Source: Antedon mediterranea (Eukaryota > Echinodermata > Crinoidea > Comatulida > Antedonidae). Taken from it: 64,000 nt of DNA. The stretch is from contig NC_092679.1 of NCBI RefSeq assembly GCF_964355755.1, forward strand, positions 1,240,001 through 1,304,000, in the 5' to 3' direction. The notes under the pieces are model-generated. The model was not told where the DNA came from and did no database searches. It worked only from the letters and a program-made list of their open reading frames with translations. A program made the translations under genes and the position numbers. Shown here piece after piece: positions 1 through 12,300 of the stretch (positions within the stretch are counted from its first letter, which is position 1; the number at the start of each line of letters is the position of its first letter).

Positions 1-139
1 CGACGAAATGTCGACAAGTTACGACTTAAAAGCTATGTATACTTTTTGCAACGACTTTACAGGTATTGGTATTAAGTTAATTGTGTTTCTATAGAAATAA
101 GCCAAGTGACAATCCAGATGTTTTCTTTATAAAATCTAC

Positions 140-1281
140 GGTGGCGGATCCAGTGGCGGATCCAGGGGTGAGGGGGGGGGGAGGAGCGCACCCTCCGCAC
201 GCATCTCCCCCCCCCCTATAAATTATCCTACCATTATGGGAAAAAAAAATCGGGAAAAGAAGCGTAAAAAAGAGTAAAACTTTCACTTTTGATTTAAATA
301 CATTGTTTTAGCGCCGTGCTAAATTACTTTTTATTAGAGGTCACCATTGCCGATGCTGTAAATTTCTAAGAGTTGCGAAATGAATTGCCTATTTTCACCA
401 GAAAAATAAACGCATTTTGGTCTCTGGATGTAACATGATATTGACGCGTGTATTGTACCCATACTCGGGCTCGAACGATTCGTACAAAGGACACCGCCAT
501 ACAACCGCGTAGGTCTACCTATTGTTTCGATCGCTGGCAGTCAGCAAGCATAAATAAAAGTGTATATACGTCAAAAATGGAACGCCGTGGTTACCTACAG
601 ATCATCATCATAGAGGATTTGTTAATAATAATATCGTAGGCCTACTGTGGTCACTGTGTAGGCCCTACTGTAGTGTACATTATAGCAACCGATTTTTTTT
701 TCTAGGCCACCCACCCAACTGTATCAATATCTATTTATATATTTAATTTCTTCAACAAATTGATGTAAATAATATTGAGCCATAATAAAAGCATTAAATT
801 TGCTTCCCCTAGATGGACGTTCGCATTGAACTTGAACGCAATCAAAACTAAATACTGAGTGAATGAAATCGGCAACAAAATGTTATATCGTCCTGTAATT
901 AGTCACGTGTGTTTATTGGAGGGAATAAGTATGATCGTTTTGCTCATTGGTAGCATGCTGCATTATTATGAGAGTGTCTTTTCCTGCAAATTAGAGGTGC
1001 CATTTATCATGAATTTTATGTGCGAGAGTACTATTTCTTCCGGCCATCGGGTGCGTCATTTAACAAAGTTCTCTTCACCACCACAGGTCCTGTCGACGGC
1101 CTTGGAACAGCACCTTTTCCGCCATGTACGTGCAAACGCTGACTTGCGCGAAACGCCCTGTTGTGACTCTTTACTCAAAATAGGCCTATAGGGAAAATGT
1201 CACTCTTTAATAGGCTAGTACCTCAGTTTTCATATTTAAAATATCAATTTTTAACACAAAATCCTGGATCCGCCCCTGAAT
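140..1281. mobile_element. Possible non-autonomous DNA transposon with GGCGGATCCAGG-type ends
   Basis: The left end carries two copies of GGCGGATCCAG (around 140-167), followed by a G-rich then C-rich stretch. The right end (around 1260-1280) has the reverse complement, CCTGGATCCGCCCCTG. Opposed ends of this kind, starting near CAGGGGCGG, resemble hAT-type terminal inverted repeats. No transposase ORF is visible. The open frame at 859-1191 shows no recognisable domain and is not called as a gene. The element limits and superfamily are inferred; no target-site duplication was verified. Confidence 0.35.
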
Positions 1282-1404
1282 ATCTGCCAGAATGTGTTTT
1301 CGTATTGAAATTCTATTCCAAATGTACTAATCAACGTTTGACTTCACCTTAAGTAGTAGGAGGATTGATTACATACAACATATCTTTATTTTATGTATTC
1401 ACTA

Positions 1405-1530
1405 AAGCTCTGTCTACACTATCAAACTTTATGCGACAAAAAAAATGAGATGTGTCCATATATGGATTATGATGATGTCATATCACTACCATATTTGGGC
1501 ACATCACCTACGTCACCAGTACTAGAGATC
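1405..1530. mobile_element. MITE copy (family M, AGCTCTGTCTACACTATCAAA ends), partial
   Basis: It starts with the same terminal sequence as the copies at 19728 and 20204 (AGCTCTGTCTACACTATC) and continues with the family's internal ATATGG / GATGATGTCATATCACTACC segment in inverted orientation. The second terminus is not clear. It lies immediately upstream of the SRCR exon and contributes an open frame that runs into it, which is probably coincidental. Confidence 0.55.
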
Positions 1531-1567
1531 AAACTTAATCGTCTGCTTTTGCTTACTTCATTGACAG

Positions 1568-2641
1568 AGCATTCCGTTCGGCTGATTAGTCCTGCGTCGT
1601 CACTGGAAGGTAGGTTTGAGATCTACCATGAAGGTCAATGGGGAACTGTTTGTCGTTCGCCGTCCTGGTCATACAACGAGGACGCCGTCGTCTGTCGTTC
1701 ACTTGGTCTAGGACCGCCTTCTCACAACAGTAGTGCGGGATTGAAACATTTGAGAGGACGCGGACCAATACATTTGAGTGACGTCAGTTGTATTGGGTCG
1801 GAGAGCACTCTAGCAGAATGTAAACACAGTGATTGGGGAATCAATAAGTGTGTACACACCGATGATATTATGATCGAATGTTCAGGTAATTCAGTCAACT
1901 TTATCAATCCTTGAAAAAATATATAATATTTAAATTAGAAAAGTAAAAATGGAATGTATTGTGTACAGTTTTTTATGTCATCATTATCGACAATTATCAA
2001 TGTTGTCATCATTGTTATCAATCACAGTGTCATCTATTTATTGCATTCTCTCCTTGTTTATTAGTCTTCCCATCATTACGGGGCGCCATTCGGAATTATG
2101 TCAACATAATTTAACAGTGTCCAGAAGGCGCCTCATATACCACTCATTTCATATCCACGACTCGCATAATACCAATTTAATAATGTCTAAATTGTTTTCA
2201 GCTTCGCCTCCGAATGCTTGCGGTCATTCTTTATGTAAAGACGATGAGACTTGTCAACTAGGACCTTCATTGAATCTATTTTGTCAATCAGGTAGGCCTA
2301 GGTTACTTAATTGAATACTAAACAAAACACAACAGTATAACAGGACCACAATGTAAAACAAAACAGTAAAATAGAATACACATGTCGTACTACTTTGATA
2401 TTGTTATCTCTTTTTTTCAGCAGAAGATGGCGGTGGAATTCACCTAGTGTTTCTATTCCCTATCTTAGTCTTCTTTCTTATTGTAGCAGTTTATATAACA
2501 ATTCGATTGTGTCATTCTTTACCGGTTCAACCACACAAAGACTGTGTTCGCTATTTCAGAAGGTGTTGTCGAAAAAAAGGATCTAATTATCGGATAGTAC
2601 TCACCGGTGATGAGGTTATTTTAGTTGAAAATGAATCGTGA
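1568..2641 (+). CDS. SRCR-domain single-pass membrane protein, 3' exons (5' end not found)
   Basis: Three exons join in frame: 1568-1885, 2202-2291 and 2421-2641 (stop TGA), each with AG/GT borders. Exon 1 encodes one scavenger receptor cysteine-rich domain with the typical GQWGTVC, VVCRSLGLG, LSDVSCIGSES and LAECKHSDWG blocks. It has six cysteines and lacks the extra Cys after the LG block, as in group A domains. Exon 2 encodes a short stalk with four cysteines. Exon 3 gives a hydrophobic membrane segment (about HLVFLFPILVFFLIVAVYI) and a basic cytoplasmic tail of about 45 residues. SRCR domains bind proteins or polyanionic ligands at the cell surface. The first exon begins in phase, so at least one upstream exon with a signal peptide is missing or unrecognised. 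It may be a truncated member of a larger SRCR family; ligand unknown. A polyadenylation signal AATAAA lies near 2763. Confidence 0.75.
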
Positions 2642-3143
2642 TACAAACAAAAAAGACGTGTTTATTGTTTTGGTAAAAAAACGGATAACATGGGGAAAAT
2701 TTAGAACAATGGAAAATTAAATGCGAGATTGAATATATTTACCTTTTTTTAAGATTTCAAACAATAAACTGAAACAGATGAGATTTAATACCAATATTTG
2801 TTGATAGGTGACGTCATGACGCGCTCGCGCCGATGCGATATGACAACCAACCAATTAAACTGCCCCTACGCTTTACGTCACTTTTTACATTAAAGTTTCA
2901 TACCATGATTGTCTCCTTAAGGTAGTGTAATTTATTCCTCGCAGTTTTTTGTAGCAACTTAAGTGGGTTTATACTGTACCACCATATTTAACTAATTAAA
3001 TACGGAATATGTATCTTTCTTGTTTAATATTAATAATTATGTAAACAAATTCATAAGCAATAATTATAATATGCATATGATTATACAGACGTAACCGATT
3101 TGTGTTCTTGCCTCAATATGCTGTGTAGACACGATTGATAACC
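2642..3143. other. Intergenic / 3' UTR of SRCR gene and upstream region of PLB1-like gene 1
   Basis: AT-rich sequence with an AATAAA near 2763 that could end the SRCR transcript. No ORF or RNA gene is recognisable. The stretch directly before 3144 must contain the 5' UTR and promoter of the next gene, but I see no convincing core element. Confidence 0.4.
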
Positions 3144-6100
3144 ATGGAGCCGATTGAATCACGATTTATGTTTTTAATTTTTAATGTCTGCCTTTATACC
3201 ACAAGTAAGATTTATATATTTTTATACTATTTCGTAATAAATGTATATCTTATGTTTTCGTAAATTTTTATTTATTTATTTTTTTTTTATTTATTCTTTT
3301 TTATTTATTCAACTTCTCACTAACACTGTTAGTGAAGGATCGGGACCAACAGGTGGTAAACACCTCTAAAAATGGTCAAGTGGCTGTGTGTGACAGTGGC
3401 TGTGGTTGTATGGTCTAGTACACCGTCTCGAAAGATGTACTAGGTTCTTTAAAGTGCACATGAGCTATGTGTACACTGGACATACGGTTTATAGTCCTTA
3501 TAAATACGAATTTGTAAAGCGCCAATTCCAGTAACAAGTGATCAAAGGCGCTGTGGACTAAGGTGTTACACTCTTTCAACAACATTCTTCTCCCTTAATG
3601 GTCCCATCGTGTCATCGGTAGCCAACTACGGCGCCATTACGTCTGTCCACGACAGTGGCTGTGTGTGAACTAGTACACCGGGGTAACCCCCTACTCGTCT
3701 AGAAAGATGTACCAGGTTCTTTAAAGTGCACATGAGTTAGATGTGTACACTGGACGGTTAAGGTTTATAGTCCTTACGGTTCCACTGTCTTAAGCTTGGT
3801 TCCCACTAGCGACGCAACACAAGGACGTAACGCAACGCAAGTGAATTGACCAATCAAAAGCGATGGCTTATTCGCTTGTGATTGCTAACTGTCTATAACT
3901 TCGCTTTTCATTGGTTAAAACGCTTGCGCTGCGTTTACGTCCTTGCGCTACGTTCTAGTGGGAACCAAGCTTTAACCGCTCGGCCACTCACTCACTCACA
4001 ATTGATTGATTATTGTAATAGTTAAAGATACATTTGTAATATTGTTTGTTTGTGGTTTGTAAGGTCATATTATGTAGTAAGACTTTCGACGAGTAACGTA
4101 CTAATATAATAATAAATGTACTTTCATGCTTCGACCGTCCTTAGATAACTGATAAAGAAAGAACATGCTTTAGTTAAAATGTTAATTCAAATACTGTATT
4201 TCGTACGGCCCACTTTTATTAATAGAATGCTAGTGGCAATACTAAAAGAAAAACAAAATAAATAAATGAAGAGTAACAAGTTATTTACTTTCTTTTGTGT
4301 TGAGTCTATTAGTTTAAAGGCCAGGTGTGGGCAAAACATTTCTATTGATCATACATTCCAATAATTATCGATCTATAGTTTCCCCTATGTTTCATAATTT
4401 TTGGGATTTTATTTGTGTTACACGAGCTTGTTGAAAATATTTGATTTATGTACAATTAACCAAATATTATATTTAAAATTCATGCCTGTACCTGAGCTTT
4501 TAAGTATACCCTTTTAAGTATACCCTTTTTCTTGTATTGTATTTTTATGTATCTTCATACATTCATTCATTTTACAAATATTTTGATCTTAAAATAAAAG
4601 TTCAGCTTAAAATGTGAAGTAATTTACTTAGACACAAACATTTTTTATTTAAAAAAAATATAATTTATGAGGGATATTTATAAATTAACAATATATATAT
4701 ATAACTATTCGTTATTACTTCCAGTAGGATTTACCTTCGCTTCAGCAAATCATTCCAATTCAAAAGAGGTATGTATATTTTAATGCTTATTCCGAACCTA
4801 ATAAATAATTGTATTACTGAACAATGGTACAGAACTACCTGTATTTGTGAAATGTACACTAACTTTACATATTTTAATATTTACACAATAGACTGCTGAG
4901 AAAGCTGCGGGTATTGATTTTAGCTGTCATGTTTCTCAATCCAAGACTCAACCTAAATCAGGTAATATGTGGGTGAAAGGTCATGTTTATTAAAGGCACT
5001 GTATCATTGTACTCTGCTTATCATGTTGAGGTACTGGCTTATAAACAATAAATTAAAAACACAGAGCTACGCTTTAAACAAATACATTAATTAACACTTC
5101 TTGCATACGTTGTAATTATACAACATAGATTGCATCCCAGTTTTTGTCCAAATCGTCCTACATGCAACTTGTAACAAGAATATTTAATAGCATAAAACTT
5201 AGGTTTAGTTAACTTACATTTGAAAACAACCACCTACAGTAACTGCATAAACAAAAATCAAGTCAAGGTGGGCACTGGACGAGAGAAGCCCTTCATCAAT
5301 GTTAGGACCGATAAAGGTGCTTTAAACAGTCCTGGATTTGTATCAAACCTGTTAGTAGCGGTAATTATCGCTGTTGGTTTCGATTGAATAAAATTTTAAA
5401 AATATACCTATTTCAGTTCACAGACTTACACCCGGAGATATTCAAGTTGTTGCAGCGCTTGGAGATTCTATCACGGTAATTGAATGAAACAATATGAAAT
5501 AATAATAATAATAATAATTATATATATATAATAATTAATCTTTATGTTACTGAATATATACTCGCAATATAATATCATCGGTCACAGGACGCAAGTATCA
5601 TTATAATGATCACTTTTGTTTGTAGACTGGTGTTGGAATAGACGCATCTTATATTACAGTTGACACGTCAGGCCATGCGTTTTCGTAAGTTTTTAAAAAC
5701 ATCAGATTAATTTAATTTCAACTTAAGTTCAACAAAAAGTAAAATTATTTTTATATAACGTTTTATTTTTTCTCCAAGGATTGGTGGCAGTGATTCTTTG
5801 ACGAAAATGACGACACTTCCATGTAAGTTTACAATTCTTTTCAATTGTTTTTTTATACAATTCAAGTATCGAACCATTTCTAAGTCATATTATTTTTGTT
5901 TTAAAGCTATATTAAAAATGTACAATGGCAATCTGTATGGCTACTCAAATGGATCACGTGATTTAAATGTTGCATTCATCGGAGCTGAATCACAGTAAGT
6001 GAATAACATTAATGTTTGTCAGAATCCCTCTTTATCTAAGTTTATCAATTTGAGAATAATTATTTCAATTTAATAATTATATTTGCATAAATACAATTTT

Positions 6101-8490
6101 CATAAAAAAATTATGTTTGCAAATACAAAAATAAGTAAAATTGTTCAAAACAAATATAAATTCTTGTCATATTCTCGTAAAAATGTAAAAGTTATTCTGA
6201 TAGTTTATTCTATTTTAATGTATATTTTTTAGGGACATGCTTACTCAAGCTGATACGTTGATAAGTCGCATGCAGTCCGATTCAAATATCGACATGGAGC
6301 GAGATTGGAAAATGATTACGTTGTACGTTGGTTTAAATGACATTTGTAACACGTGCCATGACGTAGAAAAGTACTCATCTTTTAATTACGTCACGAATAT
6401 TGCAAAAGCCATCGAACGACTGAAAGAAAAGGTATGTCATCAACTGTTTCTTTATAGCTTACAACTGAGATGATGTAGTAATGTCAGAGTTGAGTAACAT
6501 TGTTCTACCTGCTATACAATTTAGCATAACTATCCTATATTTCTATACGTCTAAAAACGTAATTACAGTACAGTATAACACAATACATTTTATTCATCCA
6601 CAGGTTCCACGTGCATATGTAAATGTTATTCAAATATTTGACGTCAGCATCTTACGTCAAGTTGATGCAAATGATCAGTATTGTGAATCTATAAGACCGT
6701 AAGACATTGATTTTTTTTTCTATACAGTGTACAGTATTGTTGGTATTTGTCGCAACCAGACATAAGATCAAAGGACTGTTACTAGTTCCTATCTTGGCAA
6801 GGCGAGCTCAGTGTCCTTTTGTTAGATTGCCTTGATTGTTGTAGTAATTTCGAACGGCGCATAATGTTAAATTTGAAAATAGTAACTTATAAGCTATAGT
6901 AGAACCACTATTGTAACAATATATATTTACATTGTCACTCTTGAGGACGATCAGCGTATATTGATCGAAACGTCGAGAAACTCAACAGTTCTTTTCAGAA
7001 CTAATACACGTGGTATAACGCAAACTTTATATGAACATTTGATTTCGCCATGCAAACCTTCAAACAATATAATATATATTTATTTGTTATAACACTGGTC
7101 ATTACCCCTATTCATTACTTTATTAAGTCTCCAGAGTGTTCCCCTTAATAGAAGCTATATCATAATTAACATTCATTGCGATACTAATAATTCTTAATGT
7201 AATGTTTTTTTAGCAACACGTGTCCATGTATTGTGAAGAAAGAAGACGCAGAAGTTGTATCGCAGCTGTCTCAACAATATCAGGTAGGCTATGATAAACA
7301 TTGCAGTATCCTTCATTTCATCATTATCATATATTTAGTACGTTGTATTATATCAAACATCAAACATTTTTTCTTTAATACTTTCTAGGAAAAATTAGCA
7401 GAAGCAATCGACGACGGAAATTACGATTCTGATACGTTTTCTGTCCAATTACAAAGACAGAATGACCTGGTGACGTCATTATCTGTAAGTATTTTAACGT
7501 AGCTTATTAAGCGTAAGCGTAATTGGTAGATTAATCGTTATAGGTTATAAAATACTGACATTACGTAATCAACATATTCATTATTTACGTTAACTATTGT
7601 TAACTATTTGTTTTCGTTATGATGATTTACAGGACGAAACCCCTGACGTCACTTTATTGTCTGGCGATTGTACACACCTAAGCAGGAAGGGTCACGAAAG
7701 AAGCGCTGCAACACTATGGAATAATCTTGTAAGTAAACTATTGGTTTAATTTAAACATTTCCTAATACTAAATTTTGTAAATTATAATGATTGTGTAATT
7801 ACATTTTTTGTTCATATTTTAGTTTACAGCTGGTGAGCGCACTGTTAATAATTACGCAACTGGAGTCGAACTAGTTTGCCCGGAGGAGGTAAATGGTTTA
7901 GGCTTGGTTCCCACTAGGATGCAACGCAACAATGTACGCGCAACGCAAGTTGACCAATCACAAGCAACAGTTCGGATAGTCCTCGTTTTTTATTGATTAC
8001 CTACGTTGCGTGAACATCCTTGCGTTGCGTCCCAATGGGACCAATATTTAGTAGGCCTAGAGAAAACGTATAAAGTAATAGAGTGAATAACACAAGTCTA
8101 TTTGAGAACCCATCAGTTTCACCGTGTAGTAGATAAGCAACATATTAGGCACAATAAAAACTAAATCCATCAAATTATTACCATTATTTCGTATAGGGCG
8201 CGTACCTTTCAACCAGTACCAGTAACAATGCCAACAAGAATGGAATCAGTTTTGAAGTTTCCAACGAAAATCATTTCAAGAACACCCGACTAATGAAGAA
8301 GCTGAACCACCCGTACTACGCCGCCATGTTGATTACGTTGTTTATAATCATGATCGCATTGGTCGCCTCTTGTGTCATTTGTTGTGCCGTGAAAGACGGG
8401 AAGGAGGACCGTTTACAACTTTATGATTACATGTTTGATAATGAAAAAATGTATTATTATAATTTCTATGATAACGAAGATGGTTATTAA
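3144..8490 (+). CDS. PLB1-like GDSL/SGNH phospholipase, membrane anchored, catalytically intact
   Basis: Fourteen exons keep one frame: 3144-3204, 4725-4768, 4892-4961, 5417-5475, 5626-5684, 5779-5822, 5907-5994, 6233-6431, 6604-6698, 7214-7283, 7389-7484, 7633-7728, 7823-7888, 8197-8490. The product is about 446 residues. It starts with a hydrophobic signal peptide split by intron 1. A single SGNH hydrolase domain follows, with block I VVAALGDSIT (nucleophile Ser), block II NVAFIGAES (Gly), block III GLNDIC (Asn) and block V GDCTHLSRKGH (catalytic Asp and His). A transmembrane helix (AAMLITLFIIMIALVASCVI) and a short cytoplasmic tail end the protein. The family (vertebrate PLB1, phospholipase B / lysophospholipase / retinyl ester hydrolase) removes acyl chains from phospholipids at the outer cell surface. 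Vertebrate PLB1 has four tandem domains; this gene has one. The tail is rich in Tyr and acidic residues. Exon 2 could instead start at 4728 using the next AG in the same frame. Confidence 0.9.
3382..3780. repeat. Dispersed repeat with internal direct duplication (intron 1 of PLB1-like gene 1)
   Basis: Two related segments about 270 bp apart share AAAGATGTACTAGGTTC or AAAGATGTACCAGGTTC, then TTTAAAGTGCACATGAG and the TATAGTCCTTA block (about 3430-3505 and 3703-3777). GACAGTGGCTGTG also recurs (3392, 3651). The family is not recognised. Confidence 0.5.
3792..3972. mobile_element. MITE (family P, AAGCTTGGTTCCCACTAG ends), full-length foldback
   Basis: The ends AAGCTTGGTTCCCACTAG and CTAGTGGGAACCAAGCTT are perfect reverse complements. 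The inner arms (GACGCAAC..., ACGTCCTTGCG...) and CCAAT-containing middle also fold back. No coding capacity. This is the best-preserved of at least six copies in the window. Confidence 0.8.
6941..7000 (+). other. Hammerhead-like / Penelope-type tail fragment
   Basis: CGATCA (6948-6953) and TGATCG (6962-6967) form a perfect 6-bp stem. It is preceded by TTGAGGA and followed by AAAC, giving a GATC-GAAACGTC junction. This resembles the CUGANGA ... GAAAC core of hammerhead motifs carried by Penelope-like elements. The first core C is replaced by U and the spacing is one base off, so activity is doubtful. A second small hairpin, GTTCTTTTCAGAAC, follows at 6988. It is intronic, in PLB1-like gene 1. 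Confidence 0.3.
7901..8045. mobile_element. MITE (family P) copy in last intron of PLB1-like gene 1
   Basis: It starts GGCTTGGTTCCCACTAGG and ends TGCGTTGCGTCCCAATGGGACC, with the CGCAACGCAAGTTGACCAATCA core shared with the 3792 copy. It is decayed relative to that copy. Confidence 0.7.
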
Positions 8491-8704
8491 GTTAATTTAG
8501 ATAAGTTTAGTATAGACCTATTACTATTAGGCATATTTATTGTCTATTTAGGATTAATCTTTCTCTGTATCCAACTTCTCTGATGGTTGGCGCGGACGCA
8601 ACGGCAAAACGTACGCAAATTGTTCGACCAGCCGATCGGATGACTGATCAAATGTGTTGTGTTGCATTATACCACCATTAGGCCATGGAGTAAATAACTC
8701 CATG

Positions 8705-8836
8705 ATTAGGCTAGGTCGACGCAAGTAATTTGACCAATCACGATACGATGGATCACCCAAACTATCGCTTGTGATTGGTCAACTCACTTACGTTGTGCCT
8801 ACGATGTTGCGTTGCGTCCTATTTGGAACCAAGCTT
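8705..8836. mobile_element. MITE (family P) copy, diverged
   Basis: The right end TTGGAACCAAGCTT and the inner GTTGCGTTGCGTCC match family P, as does TTTGACCAATCACGA. The left end is degraded. It lies downstream of PLB1-like gene 1. Confidence 0.6.
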
Positions 8837-9317
8837 ACCAATGTTGATAAATAAAAAAGTTAGTTTAGGCCTATGGAGGAGTATCAGTCAGAGCTTTGAT
8901 GAAAAGATTTTGGTGACTATTCGGTCGCGAGCATGTTATTATTCGGTCGCGAGCATGTTATTTTTCTTGGTAGAAGTAACCAAAGTGGGATAAATATAAA
9001 ATACGAATTTAAAACATTATTTATTTAGTCCTACTGTATTGTACATTTATTATAATAGAATATATTTAGGGATGATAGTTATGGAAGCATAATAATAATA
9101 ATGACTGGTAGGCACCGTACTTCTGTAAGCGTGAACATACCAGCAGAATTCAATAAATCTCAATAGAATTATTATACGTCACATGAAAACCTCGCCTTCG
9201 TTTAATAAATATATTTATACGGGTGTATTTGTAAAGACGACGACGGCGCGGACCACACTGGCGTTTAGACGAAGCTACTAGACATAGATACTTTACTGTA
9301 GCACAGTTTGACTAAAC
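8837..9317. other. Intergenic region between the two PLB1-like genes
   Basis: No gene seen. A 21-bp direct duplication, TATTCGGTCGCGAGCATGTTA, occurs at about 8918 and 8940. The last 100 bases should hold the promoter and 5' UTR of the next gene; no clear TATA box is visible. Confidence 0.4.
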
Positions 9318-12300
9318 ATGGCTACTATGCTTAAGTGTGTACTCTTTGCTATTTTAATGGTGGAAGCTCACTCTATTTCACTCGAGAGTAAGTTATATTT
9401 TGTTAATTTTTATTTTTTTTTCAAATTAATGTAGATTTTTTTTTTTTAATTTTGAATTTGATAGTTGTAAGAAATAATGATCGTTCTGTAGGCATAGTGT
9501 TTGAAAGTAAAGATAAAAGAATGAAAATCGGTTTGATTGTTTTACAGATGCAGATAAAAACATGATTAACCGTTTAGCAGAGTATATTTCATCAGAAGAC
9601 TGTGATGACTCTAGAGTAGATACAGTAAGATTTACAATTTCATTATTGGCTCCCACCTTGAAATGAAAACCACATAGATTATGTAGGCCTAGTAAAAAAT
9701 AAAACCTATAATAAACTTGGTTCGTTGTCATGCTTGGTTTTTACTTGCGACGTAACGCAACGTAAGGGATTTGACCAATCACAAGCGGTGGATTATTATA
9801 TTATATTATTATAACAGTGGCTTGTCATTGGTTGCGCGTACGTCCTTGCGCGTACGTCCTTGCGCGTACGTCCTTGCGTAGCGTCGGTAGTGCGAACCAC
9901 GCTTAATTTGACCAATTACGACGCAATGGATCGCTTGTGCTTTGCTTTACCATTTTATTTGATTCGAGAGAAATACATTTTACTTTCATTTAAAATTATC
10001 GTCACTAGCCAATCCGTATTGTGTTCAACTGAGACATACCCTGAGACATACCCTGAGACATTACAATATTAAAATGTTCATATTGTTTGACACTGAATAA
10101 GCATCGAATTGTATAAATTGAAGACTTATGTTGGAAGCTGAACTGACGTGAAGCATAGCCCTACCTACCTACTTTATTCATAATTATATAAATTTGCTTA
10201 TCAAAACAAACTGCTACCATCATCTGAATATTAAACACACGTCACAATGTGTATGAATAACCAACCTAATCAATCTATTCAGTTCACATAATTAGCTATT
10301 ATTTTGGTATTTATTACAATTAATGATAATAATTATTTGATAATTATTTTGTTAATCATATTTGATATTTATTTCGTTAATCATATTTCAGTACTTTAAG
10401 TTTGTTAGGTTTTAAATATATATTATTTTATGTTTTAAAATTCATGGGATAAATTATCATTTTCTTTATTTTGATGTAGTCTTCGGAACCCACTGGCGTA
10501 CCGTGCAATTGTGAAGTATTTAAAAGTGATAAAATTCCTACGTCAGTACACGAACTCAGGCCAAGTGATATCAAAGTGATAGGAGCGATTGGTGATGGAA
10601 TAACTGTAAGTCAAATACGGGGAACTAAATGGTGATAAGGAGGCCTAGGGGACCGATATTAGAGAACTTTCAATCTCCTAAATTCTCATAAAAATGATGA
10701 AGTGTACAGTATTGTAGAATTGAAGAAAACCCCTGGAATATACGATTTTGAATAAAATGGAGATTAAATGTTATTTTTATTTTGTTATGCAGGCCGGGAG
10801 TAGTGCAGGTTCCGATAGCATTTTAGATACATTAACGGAATACCGAGAATTAAGCTTTTTGTAAGTACAGCGATACTCATGCTATATAGTCGATATATAA
10901 CCATAGGCCTACATATATTATTCTATTCTGTTCCAAGTCTTTTTATGTTTATGATTTTTGAAACGCCATATGTGCCATAATATTTATCTTTTTACTAATA
11001 TTAAGTAAACAGTCCTCAGAACCTAAACTAATATTCTTGTATTCAGTTTGTAATGTGGGCCTCTTCTAGAAGTGAGACTGGTATAACGAGGACAATTTTA
11101 AAATGTAATTTTAATACAATTCAATTATGTATTTTGTGTTACAGAGCTGGTGGTCAAGACAACGTTGAAACAATAGTGACATTACCAAGTAAGTTGCTTT
11201 TCATATTCATTATCAACATTATTATAATGTCAATTCAATCATTATTAGACATCCTTATTCTTATTATAGTGAAACCACCAATTATATTTATAGTTTATAT
11301 ATAGTTAAAAAACATTATATACAGCCTTCTTTCTTTCTTTCGACCAACAGACATTCTGAAAAAGTTCAACCCATCACTCGTAGGCTTTTCAACGGAACGC
11401 TCTATAGGGCTTAACGTAGCCGAAACTGGTGCAAGACTCAAGTAAATTGTTTAGCGTTTATTGATCGTTTCTAGTGGTATATTGGAGAAACGCGTTGATA
11501 GCGTTCCTATTCCCTGCTATACAACGATTTACCCGTCTGTGTACACTACCAAACTAGTTTGACAAAAAAAAGTGTGATATGCCCAAATATGGTAGTAATA
11601 TACCCAAATATGGTAGTAATATAGCCAAATATGGTAGTGATATGACATCATCATGTCCATATATGGCCACATTTTTTATCACATAAAGTTTGATAATGTA
11701 GCGAGAGCTTTAAGACCATGTTTATTTGCAAATAACAATTTAATAAAATAAAATGTTATTTACTATTGGTTATTGTCTTTTTCGAAGTGAGCTAGCCTGT
11801 CAAGCGGCTGAATTAATCGACATGATGAAGTCCGATAAACGGATTAACTACGAACAGGATTGGAAGATGGTAACGATACTTGTCGGTGGCAATGACTTTT
11901 GTAATTATTGTGTGGATAAAGACGATGCAACGTCCTCAGACTTTATTTCGGCAATGTATGAAGCGCTGGAGCTGTTGATGGACGAGGTAAAACAAAACAT
12001 TTGTAATTAATTTAATTTTAGTTATATATATATATTGATATTCCAGTACGCCTGTATTAAAATCGTCTTTACATTTCTAGGCTACAGTCTGTTAAAATTA
12101 AAATATCCAAATATGGTAGTAATATGCCAAAATATGGTAGTGATATGACATCATGTCTATGGGCACATCATATTTTATTGTCACATAAAGGATACAATGG
12201 GCCTTTGATTATCTTTTTAGAATTACCGCTATATATATGTTTGATTATTATTATTATGATTATTAATGTTATCGTAATTGATTATGCAGATGCCAAGAGT

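Noticed and set aside
859-1191. 110-codon open frame as a gene
   Set aside because: No domain or splice context, and it lies inside the transposon-like block.
8554-8760. Minus-strand 68-codon open frame
   Set aside because: It overlaps a family P MITE and has no homology signal.
9426-9731. Minus-strand 101-codon open frame
   Set aside because: It lies antisense across exon 2 of PLB1-like gene 2 and its introns, with AT-rich composition and no domain.
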